A stretch of 64,000 nucleotides of DNA from RGIG426 sp045598065 (GTDB lineage: Bacteria > Bacillota > Clostridia > Oscillospirales > Acutalibacteraceae). The notes under the pieces are model-generated. The model had not been told where the DNA came from. It did no database searches and saw only the letters and a program-made list of their open reading frames with translations. Each line of letters starts with the position of its first letter. Position 1 is the first letter of the stretch. The DNA is taken from contig JAZLLJ010000030.1 of the NCBI GenBank assembly GCA_045598065.1, positions 8,111-72,110 of the forward strand, in the 5' to 3' direction. This document shows, piece by piece, positions 8,843 to 16,080 of the stretch. Position numbers and translations under genes: made by a program.

Positions 8843-10324
8843 TTATTCTTCGTTCTTCGTTTTTTCTTTGTATTCAAGGCATAGCATAGTAATATCGTCA
8901 AACTGCGGCGCATCACCGACGAAGGCGTCAACATCCGCTTTGACTGCCGGAAGTAGGTCAGCGGGAGAGGCATCGGCGTTCTTCGTCAAGATCGCCTCCA
9001 ACCGCTCCATTCCGTACAATTCGTTGTCGGCGTTGGTCGCTTCGGTGATACCGTCGGTGTATTGGAACAGTTTATCGCCCACGTCCAACCGGATAGCACC
9101 CGACTGGTATTTCATCTCTTCGATGCCGGCAAGCACAAACGCGGCTTTAATCTTGTACGGCTTAAACGTCTGCCCTTTTTTGCAAATAAACGGCATTTCG
9201 TGTCCCGCGTTGACAAAGCGGAATTCGCCCGTCCGCAAATTCAAAACACCCTCAAACGCGGTGACAAACAACCCCTCGCTGTTGGATTCGCAGAGCAATT
9301 CATTCACCTTGGTAAACACGTCGCCGAGGTCGTTGCCAATCATCGTGTGGTCTTTAATCAGCGTTTTGGCAATGACCATAAACAGCGCCGCCGGCACACC
9401 TTTGCCCGACACGTCCGCCATCACGATGGCGAGGTGGTCGTCATCCACCATAAAGAAATCGTAAAAGTCACCGCCGACCTCTTTTGCAGGAATCATGCTG
9501 GCGTACAGTTCAATTTCATCGCGTTCCGGAAAAGCAGGGAAAATCCGCGGCAGCATATTGGCTTGGATAGTGGTGGCAAGACTTAATTCCGTTTCAATCC
9601 GCGATGCTTTTTTGGCGTTTTCCGATTGCATTTCAATCATCCGTTTGCCGCGGCTGGCGACGTAACGGCAACTGACCGAAAGCGCGAGGAAAATCAGACA
9701 CCGCGGGATAAAATCGTTGAGGAACAAGCTTTTGATGTACGCGGCTTTATCAAATCCCGCATTCAAAACGGCATCGCGCAGCGTACTGTCTTGCAACACG
9801 GACAGTTCCGCGCCGTTCGGGAATTGCAGCATATTCAGGTTGATGATGCCGTAATACCCGTTGACAAAACTCGCCGCTGCAAACGCTATCGCCGTTACCC
9901 ATGCGACGATGCGGGTGTATTTTTCGTCAAAATAGCGGGTGCTCACCACGACGGGGAACACCATGGCGAGCGTGACGTTGTGACCGAGCGTGGCGCTTAA
10001 AATGGCACACACCAAAATCAAATCCACCATCAGCGGCACTTTAAGCCACTTTTTCGTGCCCACGTATTTGGAGTTGAGTACCGTGATGGGCAACTCGATA
10101 ACGGTGGCGATGACGACCGCCCACCGCATAATGGTTTTATCGGCGGTAAACACACCGACCTCGTTGAGAATAAGACACAGCATCATAACGACCACGATAA
10201 TCATCATCGTGGTACCCACCATAACGTTGGCGGTAATTTCATTTGCCAAAAAAGCGTCGCCCGACGCAATCGCATTGTTCACCGCCTCGTGCATACGTTT
10301 TCTTGCAGATTTGGAACTCGGCAT
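8843..10324 (-). CDS. membrane SpoIIE/RsbU-type PP2C serine phosphatase
   Basis: Residues about 30-225 hold around six hydrophobic segments (for example VGTTMMIIVVVMMLCLIL). A linker helix (IETELSLATTIQANMLPR, about 245-262) resembles the switch helix of RsbU-like proteins. The C-terminal PP2C domain shows GGDFYDFF, VMADVSGKGVPAALFM, FVNAGHEMP, YTDGITEA and FDDITMLCLEY, covering the manganese-binding aspartates. Such enzymes dephosphorylate anti-anti-sigma (STAS) proteins to release sigma factors. No STAS or anti-sigma gene is adjacent, but one STAS gene is at 46948-47253. The start has AGGAGG upstream. The link to that STAS protein is my inference. Confidence 0.9.
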   Translation of the reverse strand: MPSSKSARKRMHEAVNNAIASGDAFLANEITANVMVGTTMMIIVVVMMLCLILNEVGVFTADKTIMRWAVVIATVIELPITVLNSKYVGTKKWLKVPLMVDLILVCAILSATLGHNVTLAMVFPVVVSTRYFDEKYTRIVAWVTAIAFAAASFVNGYYGIINLNMLQFPNGAELSVLQDSTLRDAVLNAGFDKAAYIKSLFLNDFIPRCLIFLALSVSCRYVASRGKRMIEMQSENAKKASRIETELSLATTIQANMLPRIFPAFPERDEIELYASMIPAKEVGGDFYDFFMVDDDHLAIVMADVSGKGVPAALFMVIAKTLIKDHTMIGNDLGDVFTKVNELLCESNSEGLFVTAFEGVLNLRTGEFRFVNAGHEMPFICKKGQTFKPYKIKAAFVLAGIEEMKYQSGAIRLDVGDKLFQYTDGITEATNADNELYGMERLEAILTKNADASPADLLPAVKADVDAFVGDAPQFDDITMLCLEYKEKTKNEE

Positions 10325-10394
10325 ACTGGTTCCTCCTTATGTTTTTTTATATAATAGCACATTTTTCCGTAACTTTCAATACGAAAAGAAGAAT

Positions 10395-10438
10395 ATCATG
10401 GAAAAAGACTTGTCTTTCGACAAGTCTTTTTCCATGAT
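10395..10438. terminator. 20-bp perfect palindrome, likely bidirectional terminator
   Basis: Arms 10395-10414 and 10419-10438 are exact reverse complements around a TTTC loop. The core AAAAAGACTTGTC / GACAAGTCTTTTT gives a GC-containing stem with a T run on each strand. It separates the phosphatase gene's promoter side from the tRNA-Leu unit. The 120 bases from here to the tRNA terminator hold several smaller palindromes and no convincing gene. Confidence 0.6.
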
Positions 10439-10561
10439 GCCGGTAGCCGGACAGCGACTCGCGCTCAGCGCTCGCTTGCATATGTTCCGCCACGCCAATC
10501 GCGCACGGCGCTCTTAGAGCGTCATGTATTGAACCTCCGGTTCTCATCCGGTTCTCGTGAC

Positions 10562-10600
10562 AAAAAAACTCCCCTTGAGGCGTTGCCCCAAGGAGAGTTT
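10562..10600 (-). terminator. terminator of tRNA-Leu(GAG)
   Basis: Immediately after the CCA end, AAAACTC.CCTTG pairs with CAAGG.GAGTTTT and a run of seven T follows on the minus strand. Confidence 0.85.
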
Positions 10601-10684
10601 TGGTGCGCGAGACGGGACTTGAACCCGTACGTCGTCGACACACGCACCTCAAACGTGCCTGTCTGCCAGTTCCAGCACTCGCGC
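10601..10684 (-). tRNA. tRNA-Leu (anticodon GAG)
   Basis: The 84-base minus-strand gene folds as a class II tRNA. The acceptor GCGCGAG pairs with CTCGCGC, the D arm is CTGG..GGCAG, the anticodon stem CACGT/GCGTG holds loop TTGAGGT (anticodon GAG, CUC/CUU codons), there is a short variable arm, and the T arm is ACGGG-TTCAAGT-CCCGT. CCA is encoded. Confidence 0.95.
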
Positions 10685-10762
10685 AAATGCAAGGTGTATT
10701 ATAACACCCGTTTTTCGGTCTGTCAAGCACTTTTCCCCTCTTTTTTATAAAAAAAGCAAAAA

Positions 10763-10790
10763 AATCCCGAGGATAGATATCCTCGGGATT
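10763..10790 (-). terminator. terminator after SPFH/zinc-ribbon gene
   Basis: AATCCCGAGGAT and ATCCTCGGGATT form a 12-bp stem, followed on the minus strand by a T-rich tract. It is located 25 bases past the stop at 10815. Confidence 0.85.
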
Positions 10791-10814
10791 TTGTCTTTTT
10801 GCCAAAGAAACGTT

Positions 10815-12092
10815 TTATGCCAAGGGGCTGCCGCATTCGGGGCAGAATTTCGCTCCACCGTCGGCTTTAGCGCCGCACTTCGGGCACACGCCGCCCTCCG
10901 GTTTTTTCGCGCCGCAGTTCTCGCAGAACTTGCCGCCGTTCACCTGACCGCAGGAGCAGGTCCAAGTACCTTGCGCCGCAGGTTTCGCTTTGCCGCATTC
11001 CGGGCAGAATTTGCCGGTAGCGGTCGCGCCGCATTCACATTTCCAACCGTCTGCCGGTTGTGCCGCAGCGGCCGCTTGTTTGTTTTGCTCGTTCATAGCG
11101 TAGAGGTTGCCGGCGTTAATACCGGTCGCACCGGCGGCCATACCCATACCCATAAAGCCCATCATCGCGCCGTTTTCATTAGACGCGGCAGCTTTCATCG
11201 CTTCCGCCTGGGCGCCGGTAAGCGTACCGGCAGCCATACCCGGATCACGAAGCATACCGGCCTGTTGCGCCTGTTTGAGCATCGCGGCGTCTTCGTCGGT
11301 AAGAGAAATCGGATTCAGCGCGATAGACACGACTTTGATACCGCGTTTTTCGAGCCAATCACGAGTGAGTTCTTCGTTCATGTAATTACACATTTCTTTA
11401 GTGTGGCTCATCAGTTGGTTCGGGCGCAGTTCCAAATCGGACATACGGCCGATAACCGGCATCAGCGCGCTGATGAATTCGGTTTTCAGTTGCTCGTCAA
11501 TCTCCGAGCGCATATACTCGCGTTCCACGTTGCCGCAGACGTTGGTGTAGAACAGAATCGGGTTTTCGAGCATATAGGAATACACACCGTTGCAACGAAG
11601 CGACATATCGATGTCGAGACCGATTTTGCTGTCCACCACGCGGAACGGAATGGGCGTCGGCGTGCCAAATTTGTTGTCGAGAATTTCTTTGGTGTTGAAG
11701 TAGTAGACACGCTGATCTTTCGCCGTGTCACCGCCATAGGTAAAACGTTTACCGATGGTCTTAAAGGTCTCCAAAATACCGGTACCGAGTTTGCCGGTAA
11801 AGATGCTCGGCTCGGTAGAGGTGTCATAGGTGAATTCACCCGGTTCGGCGCACACTTCCACGACTTTGCCCTGCTCGACGATGATCATGCACTGACCGTC
11901 GGCAACGGCGATACCGGAGCCGTTGGAAATGATGTTGTCGTTGCCCTTCGTGTTAGAAGAGCGGTTGCCGATTTGTTTTTGTCCTTTGACCACAAGCGTA
12001 TCTTTAGAAAGCGCATCGCAGTAGAAAAATTCTTTCCATTGATCCGCCAAAGTGCCGCCGGCCGCACCGGCGATGGCTTTAATAAGTCCCAT
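10815..12092 (-). CDS. SPFH-domain protein with C-terminal zinc ribbons (YdjI-like)
   Basis: The 425-residue protein starts MGLIKAIAGAAGGTLADQW and continues with an SPFH/band-7-like domain (about 20-280), as in Bacillus YdjI, a membrane-associated stress protein. A Gly/Ala/Met-rich linker follows (FMGMGMAAGATG). The last about 80 residues contain three CxC/CxxC zinc-ribbon modules: CECGATATGKFCPEC, CSCGQVNGGKFCENC and CPKCG...CPECG. There is no signal peptide or clear transmembrane helix. A TATACT -10 element at 12116-12121 precedes an AAGGGG ribosome site. Exact function unknown; membrane-domain organisation under envelope stress is the family-based guess. Confidence 0.85.
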   Translation of the reverse strand: MGLIKAIAGAAGGTLADQWKEFFYCDALSKDTLVVKGQKQIGNRSSNTKGNDNIISNGSGIAVADGQCMIIVEQGKVVEVCAEPGEFTYDTSTEPSIFTGKLGTGILETFKTIGKRFTYGGDTAKDQRVYYFNTKEILDNKFGTPTPIPFRVVDSKIGLDIDMSLRCNGVYSYMLENPILFYTNVCGNVEREYMRSEIDEQLKTEFISALMPVIGRMSDLELRPNQLMSHTKEMCNYMNEELTRDWLEKRGIKVVSIALNPISLTDEDAAMLKQAQQAGMLRDPGMAAGTLTGAQAEAMKAAASNENGAMMGFMGMGMAAGATGINAGNLYAMNEQNKQAAAAAQPADGWKCECGATATGKFCPECGKAKPAAQGTWTCSCGQVNGGKFCENCGAKKPEGGVCPKCGAKADGGAKFCPECGSPLA

Positions 12093-12152
12093 AAGTAAAA
12101 ATCCCCTTTCGAATGAGTATACAAGGTATGTTATAAAAAGGCGTATGCCGTT

Positions 12153-12431
12153 TTACCGAAATAAATCGTCTGTCTTTTTGGAATACGGGTTTTTGTTCAT
12201 CGTTTGGGGTTGCGGAGCGTTGCCTGCTTTGGAGGCAAGGCACAACAGCGCCACCGCCACCAAAATCCACAAAATCCACAATCCCACGGCGGCGGCTGTC
12301 CACCACAGCGACAGCCCGAACAAAAAGTGGAGCACAAACAGCACCACCGCCGGGAAAAGCCACTGCAAATTCAGCGCCATGGTAAACAAAACTGAGGCCA
12401 AAAATCCGGTCGAATTGGAACGTCGAAGCAT
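12153..12431 (-). CDS. small membrane protein, 92 aa
   Basis: Not recognised. ATG 12431 is preferred over an upstream in-frame ATG at 12482 because a promoter lies between them and GGGGGA precedes 12431. Residues about 9-65 form two or three hydrophobic helices (LFPAVVLFVLHFLFGLSLWW, then AVGLWILWILVAVALLCLA). The last 25 residues are polar (PQPQTMNKNPYSKKTDD). It is upstream of, and co-directional with, the SPFH gene, with only about 60 bases between them, so the two may work together at the membrane. Confidence 0.65.
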   Translation of the reverse strand: MLRRSNSTGFLASVLFTMALNLQWLFPAVVLFVLHFLFGLSLWWTAAAVGLWILWILVAVALLCLASKAGNAPQPQTMNKNPYSKKTDDLFR

Positions 12432-12453
12432 ATCGATTCCCCCATTCTTCGTC

Positions 12454-12482
12454 AGTATAACACATTTTCGAAAAAAAAGCAA
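12454..12482 (-). promoter_or_regulatory. promoter for the 92-aa membrane protein
   Basis: TTGCTT (12477-12482), a 17-base T-rich spacer and TATACT (12454-12459) on the minus strand. The same TTGCTT-N17-TATACT arrangement precedes valS. Confidence 0.7.
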
Positions 12483-12485
12483 GGA

Positions 12486-12520
12486 AAAATCCGCTTTCGA
12501 TTTTTTCGAAAGCGGATTTT
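12486..12520. terminator. bidirectional-type terminator after the 383-aa gene
   Basis: AAAATCCGCTTTCGA (12486-12500) pairs with TCGAAAGCGGATTTT (12506-12520). It is 20 bases past the stop of the 12542-13693 gene and just before the promoter of the next one. Confidence 0.85.
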
Positions 12521-12541
12521 GACCGTTTTAATCTGTTATGT

Positions 12542-13693
12542 TCAGAAATCCAGGGTTTCCGGCGCCTTCATTTCCTCGCCGTCCATTTTGAACTTCTCAT
12601 CGATCTCTTTTGCAAAAAACTCTCCGTTTCCGAATTCCTCGCCGTCCAAAATGTTTTCAAGAGCCTTGACGTCTTCTTCCTTCAGCGGATTCAAAACGTT
12701 TTCGTCCTCATACATCACGCGGTCGTATTCCTCGGTCTCCCAAGGCTCCGGTTCCGGCTCCGGACCGGGATCTTTGCCGGTCTCCAAAATCACCTTTTCG
12801 CGGTCGGAAAGCGTGCCGAGGAATTTCTCGGTCAAATCATACTCCGTGATCTTGCCGGCGGCATAGTCATCCAGCATCCCGCGGTTGTTTTCGTCCATCT
12901 CGAACAGAAGCAGCCGATCGGCAAGCAATTCGTTGCCGAATTGCTCGGACATTCTGGCGGAAAACTCAAACATTTTTTCTTCGATTTCTTTCTGTGTTGC
13001 CTTTTGGGCAAAATCTTTGAATTCCGGCCCGAGGTCTTCGCCGCTGTTGAGCTTGTTATAGAGGATTCCCGTGGCGATGGCAGCTCCAATACAAGAAGCC
13101 GTATTGTGTTTGTAGGTATCCAAGCCGGTTGACAGCATCGCGCGCTCATCGGCATCTATCGAATTGCCTTTCAAATCGTTCACGATATCGTCCTGTTTTT
13201 CGAGCAAACCCTTCAGCATATCGCGCAGGCGATCCTGCACTCTGTCCAATTTGTCGAAAAAGCCTCGGTATTCCGCAACGGCTTCTTTGTTTTTAAGATG
13301 GTATTCGCGGTCATCGTTGCGGTCGGCTCTGTGCAAGTTTTGTTCGTACACTTTAGCCACTTTCTCACGGTCTTCCGTCAGTTGCTCCAGCATTTTCTGC
13401 TTTTTATCCGGCCACTTTTCGTTCAACAGCTTCGACTCTTTGTAGTCGTTATATTCTTCGTCCCCTTTTCCGTCTCCGAACAGCTTGTTCCACGCATTGC
13501 GGAAAAAGGCCGCAAGAGAAAACGACACTTTCGGCGGGTCGTTTTGCTCGATCATTTTTTCGATATGATCCAGTTCATCTTTGTAGTTTTTTCCGGGATA
13601 ATTGAGAAGACGATCGGAACGCTCTTGAATATCCTCAAACTGTTGATTCCAAATGTTCCGCTTTTGTTCGAAATCGACACTAAACTTCGGCAT
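12542..13693 (-). CDS. hypothetical acidic coiled-coil protein, 383 aa
   Basis: No family recognised. There is no signal peptide or membrane helix, except a mildly hydrophobic patch near ASCIGAAIATGILYNKL (about residue 205). The sequence is largely charged helix (for example KKQKMLEQLTEDREKVAKVYE, about 100-120), with a proline/glutamate patch GPEPEPEPWETEEYD near residue 310 and an acidic C terminus. GGAGG precedes ATG 13693. It sits 57 bases after the 13751-15838 gene and shares its terminator, so the two are probably one transcript. Confidence 0.7.
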   Translation of the reverse strand: MPKFSVDFEQKRNIWNQQFEDIQERSDRLLNYPGKNYKDELDHIEKMIEQNDPPKVSFSLAAFFRNAWNKLFGDGKGDEEYNDYKESKLLNEKWPDKKQKMLEQLTEDREKVAKVYEQNLHRADRNDDREYHLKNKEAVAEYRGFFDKLDRVQDRLRDMLKGLLEKQDDIVNDLKGNSIDADERAMLSTGLDTYKHNTASCIGAAIATGILYNKLNSGEDLGPEFKDFAQKATQKEIEEKMFEFSARMSEQFGNELLADRLLLFEMDENNRGMLDDYAAGKITEYDLTEKFLGTLSDREKVILETGKDPGPEPEPEPWETEEYDRVMYEDENVLNPLKEEDVKALENILDGEEFGNGEFFAKEIDEKFKMDGEEMKAPETLDF

Positions 13694-13750
13694 AACGCCA
13701 CCTCCGATTTTGATAAACTCAATAATAATACCGCTATACGCGGGAAAAAG

Positions 13751-15838
13751 TTACGTGGCTGGCGAATGGTTCTCGTCCGCGACTCCATCGGTGTCAGTGT
13801 ACACTTTTTTTCCTAAAAGCGCACATCCGGAAACTCCGAATTGCTTCATTTCAGGGTATTTTTTGTAATCGATATACGGTGTGCCGCAATGGGGACAGTT
13901 AAACGAGTTGTAATATCGGAATGTTTTTCCATCCACCGTACGTGTCCAAATGTCTTTATCGATTTCGTACTCAGTAATTCTGCACACGTCCAACCCGTCA
14001 TCCGAATACGCAACGTCTTCTTGTACCATATAGAAGGCATAGCCATAGAAGGTAAACGAGCGTTTGCACTCCGGACAAATACCGATCAACCGCACGTTGG
14101 AAGGCGTGGTGGATCCCGGATACTTCAATCCTTTCGACACGAGATCGCGCCCCCGCACTTGCTCATAGGACTCTGTTTCCTCCGCGCCGTTGCAGGAAAG
14201 ACAAAATCCTTCCATGCGATAACCGATATCCTGTAACGTCATCGCACATTCTTCTTCGGTGTCGGAGATAAATCCGTCAATTTGGAACGCAATAAAGGAC
14301 GACTCATTCTGAGATTGGGTAAAGTGCATTCTCACGGAAATATGGAAATATTTCCCGCTGAAATCCTCTTCGTCCTCTGTCTGCAAGCAGAAACTTCTCA
14401 CCAACTGATCATTACCGTACACGCAGATCGTGGGCGTTTTCTCGGAAAGGAGAATGGCCTCATTTTTTTCGTATACATCTTCGTTGAGATGATTGCATTT
14501 CCAATCAATCAAAGCATCGGGATGGAAATGCACTTCCGTTCCCTTAATGGCAATCGGCTCTGCGACGGCTTTTTCTTCATTCTGTTGCGTCCTGCGTTCC
14601 TCAAAGCAATGATACAAATAGTTTCGGAAAGAGATAATGTTCTCGATGTTCAGTTTTCCGGATGCGAAAAGGATATGATTGCCCAGCAACGTCCACGCCT
14701 TTATCAACTCCACATCCGAGGCGGCAGCCACTTTTTCCTCCACACGCGACGTTTTGGTTGCTCCCAACAAATCGTTCATGACAAGCGTGATCGTCGCCGT
14801 TGCAACATATATTCCGTTAGCGATATCTTCTTTCGTTTCCCCTCTCAGGGTTCCTTCCGCTCGTTCTTTCTCATAATCACTCCATATCGCTTCAACGAAA
14901 ACTCTTAACGGACCAAGATCCACCACAGGCGAAAGCGCTGTCAGTTCTTCTTGGAAACCGTTGTAAAAAAGTGGCAATTTCGCAAACTCCGGCGCAAAAA
15001 AGTGACCGATTCTTCTCATTTTATACACATCGCCATCACTGTATGCATAGGACGGAATATCCAAGGTTTTCGAACCGGTAAGTTTGTTATATTTGATCCG
15101 CGCATACAGTATATCCTCAAGTCTGAACTTGTAAAGCGTGTCAAGGTTCTCTCGCGCTGTTCCTGATGTATCCCACACTACAAAGTAGTACATCAAAGTG
15201 ATAAACGCGACAAAAATAAACAATCCTCCTATGCCACTCAACCTTTGTTGGGGTCGAAAATCCGTTGTTTTGGCATTGAAGACCTCATAAGTCCTGCAAT
15301 ACGTCGTCTTGGGACCGGGCGCAGAATAGACAGCATACGGATCGACCGGTGTTTTGATTGAAGGCAAAGAATACGTTCTTTCCCGACGTTCCATTGTTCC
15401 GTAAAAAGTCTGCGTTACCGTTTCATTGTCTAAGTCAAAAAGCGCCTTTTTTACTTTTGCTTTTTCCTTGTCGGAAAAACATATATATCCCGTTGTGCCG
15501 TCCGGTGTCAAAAAGGTGAAAAATTGATTAACACCTGAACCTCCGACATTGTCGAGCAATTGCATTACTTCCAGTTTCATATAGTCCGACTTATTCTCGC
15601 TATACGGCACCGGCTTTTCATGAAAGATAAAGGAAAGTCCCAAGAATACAACCGCCATAGCCGCCATTGCTCCTAAGATTATGTAGCGCAACCGACGGCT
15701 TTTTTTCATTTTTTCCATTCTCTTGATTTTTTTCTTCAGCTCTTCTTCGCTCTTGTCAAAAGATTGAATTGCTTTTTCGAGCATGGTAATCTCTTTTTTT
15801 AGATCCTTTCCCTTCTTTTTCTCGGAATCGCCTTTCAT
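13751..15838 (-). CDS. hypothetical membrane protein with CxxC zinc-ribbon-like modules, 695 aa
   Basis: Not recognised. A cytosolic coiled-coil N terminus (KKEITMLEKAIQSFDKSEEE, about 14-33, then a Lys-rich stretch) leads into a membrane helix at about 51-72 (YIILGAMAAMAVVFLGLSFIF). A loop of about 130 residues follows, then a second helix near 208-225 (GLFIFVAFITLMYYFVVW), placing the large C-terminal part in the cytosol. That part carries CLSCNG, ICPECKRSFTFYG and NCPHCGTPYIDY, which look like zinc ribbons. Base composition is AT-richer than the flanks. It is probably co-transcribed with the 383-aa gene. Confidence 0.7.
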   Translation of the reverse strand: MKGDSEKKKGKDLKKEITMLEKAIQSFDKSEEELKKKIKRMEKMKKSRRLRYIILGAMAAMAVVFLGLSFIFHEKPVPYSENKSDYMKLEVMQLLDNVGGSGVNQFFTFLTPDGTTGYICFSDKEKAKVKKALFDLDNETVTQTFYGTMERRERTYSLPSIKTPVDPYAVYSAPGPKTTYCRTYEVFNAKTTDFRPQQRLSGIGGLFIFVAFITLMYYFVVWDTSGTARENLDTLYKFRLEDILYARIKYNKLTGSKTLDIPSYAYSDGDVYKMRRIGHFFAPEFAKLPLFYNGFQEELTALSPVVDLGPLRVFVEAIWSDYEKERAEGTLRGETKEDIANGIYVATATITLVMNDLLGATKTSRVEEKVAAASDVELIKAWTLLGNHILFASGKLNIENIISFRNYLYHCFEERRTQQNEEKAVAEPIAIKGTEVHFHPDALIDWKCNHLNEDVYEKNEAILLSEKTPTICVYGNDQLVRSFCLQTEDEEDFSGKYFHISVRMHFTQSQNESSFIAFQIDGFISDTEEECAMTLQDIGYRMEGFCLSCNGAEETESYEQVRGRDLVSKGLKYPGSTTPSNVRLIGICPECKRSFTFYGYAFYMVQEDVAYSDDGLDVCRITEYEIDKDIWTRTVDGKTFRYYNSFNCPHCGTPYIDYKKYPEMKQFGVSGCALLGKKVYTDTDGVADENHSPAT

Positions 15839-15910
15839 TCTTTATCCTCCCATTCGCTTATCACTCGTTCGCAATACCTCTGTGGGCATTTTTGGAGTTC
15901 GGCTTATTCT

Positions 15911-15951
15911 AAAAATCCCGCCTTGCCCTATAAGGGGACAAAGCGGGATTT
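15911..15951 (-). terminator. terminator of tRNA-Leu(UAG)
   Basis: AAAATCCCGC...GCGGGATTTTT hairpin directly after the CCA end, with a T run on the minus strand. Confidence 0.85.
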
Positions 15952-16036
15952 TGGTGCGGATAACAGGGGTCGAACCTGCACGCCTTGCGGCACCGGATCC
16001 TAAATCCGGCGCGTCTGCCAATTCCGCCATACCCGC
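15952..16036 (-). tRNA. tRNA-Leu (anticodon UAG)
   Basis: An 85-base class II tRNA on the minus strand. The acceptor GCGGGTA pairs with TATCCGC, the anticodon stem CCGGA/TCCGG holds loop TTTAGGA (anticodon UAG), a variable arm TGCCGCAAGGCG follows, and the T arm is CAGG-GTTCGAC-CCCTG-like. CCA is encoded. Confidence 0.95.
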
Positions 16037-16042
16037 GTATCT

Positions 16043-16068
16043 CGCGTAAAGGTGTTGTCCTTTACGCG
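16043..16068 (-). repeat. perfect hairpin between valS and tRNA-Leu
   Basis: CGCGTAAAGG (16043-16052) and CCTTTACGCG (16059-16068) form a 10-bp stem with a 6-base loop and no T run. It lies 12 bases after the valS stop and 7 bases before the tRNA, so it may protect the valS 3' end or mark tRNA processing. Confidence 0.6.
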
Positions 16069-16080
16069 ATGAAGTCGGAT

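Noticed and set aside
10347..10805. 152-residue minus-strand open frame over the tRNA-Leu(GAG) region
   Set aside because: It overlaps the tRNA, its terminator and the 20-bp palindrome, so it is not a gene.
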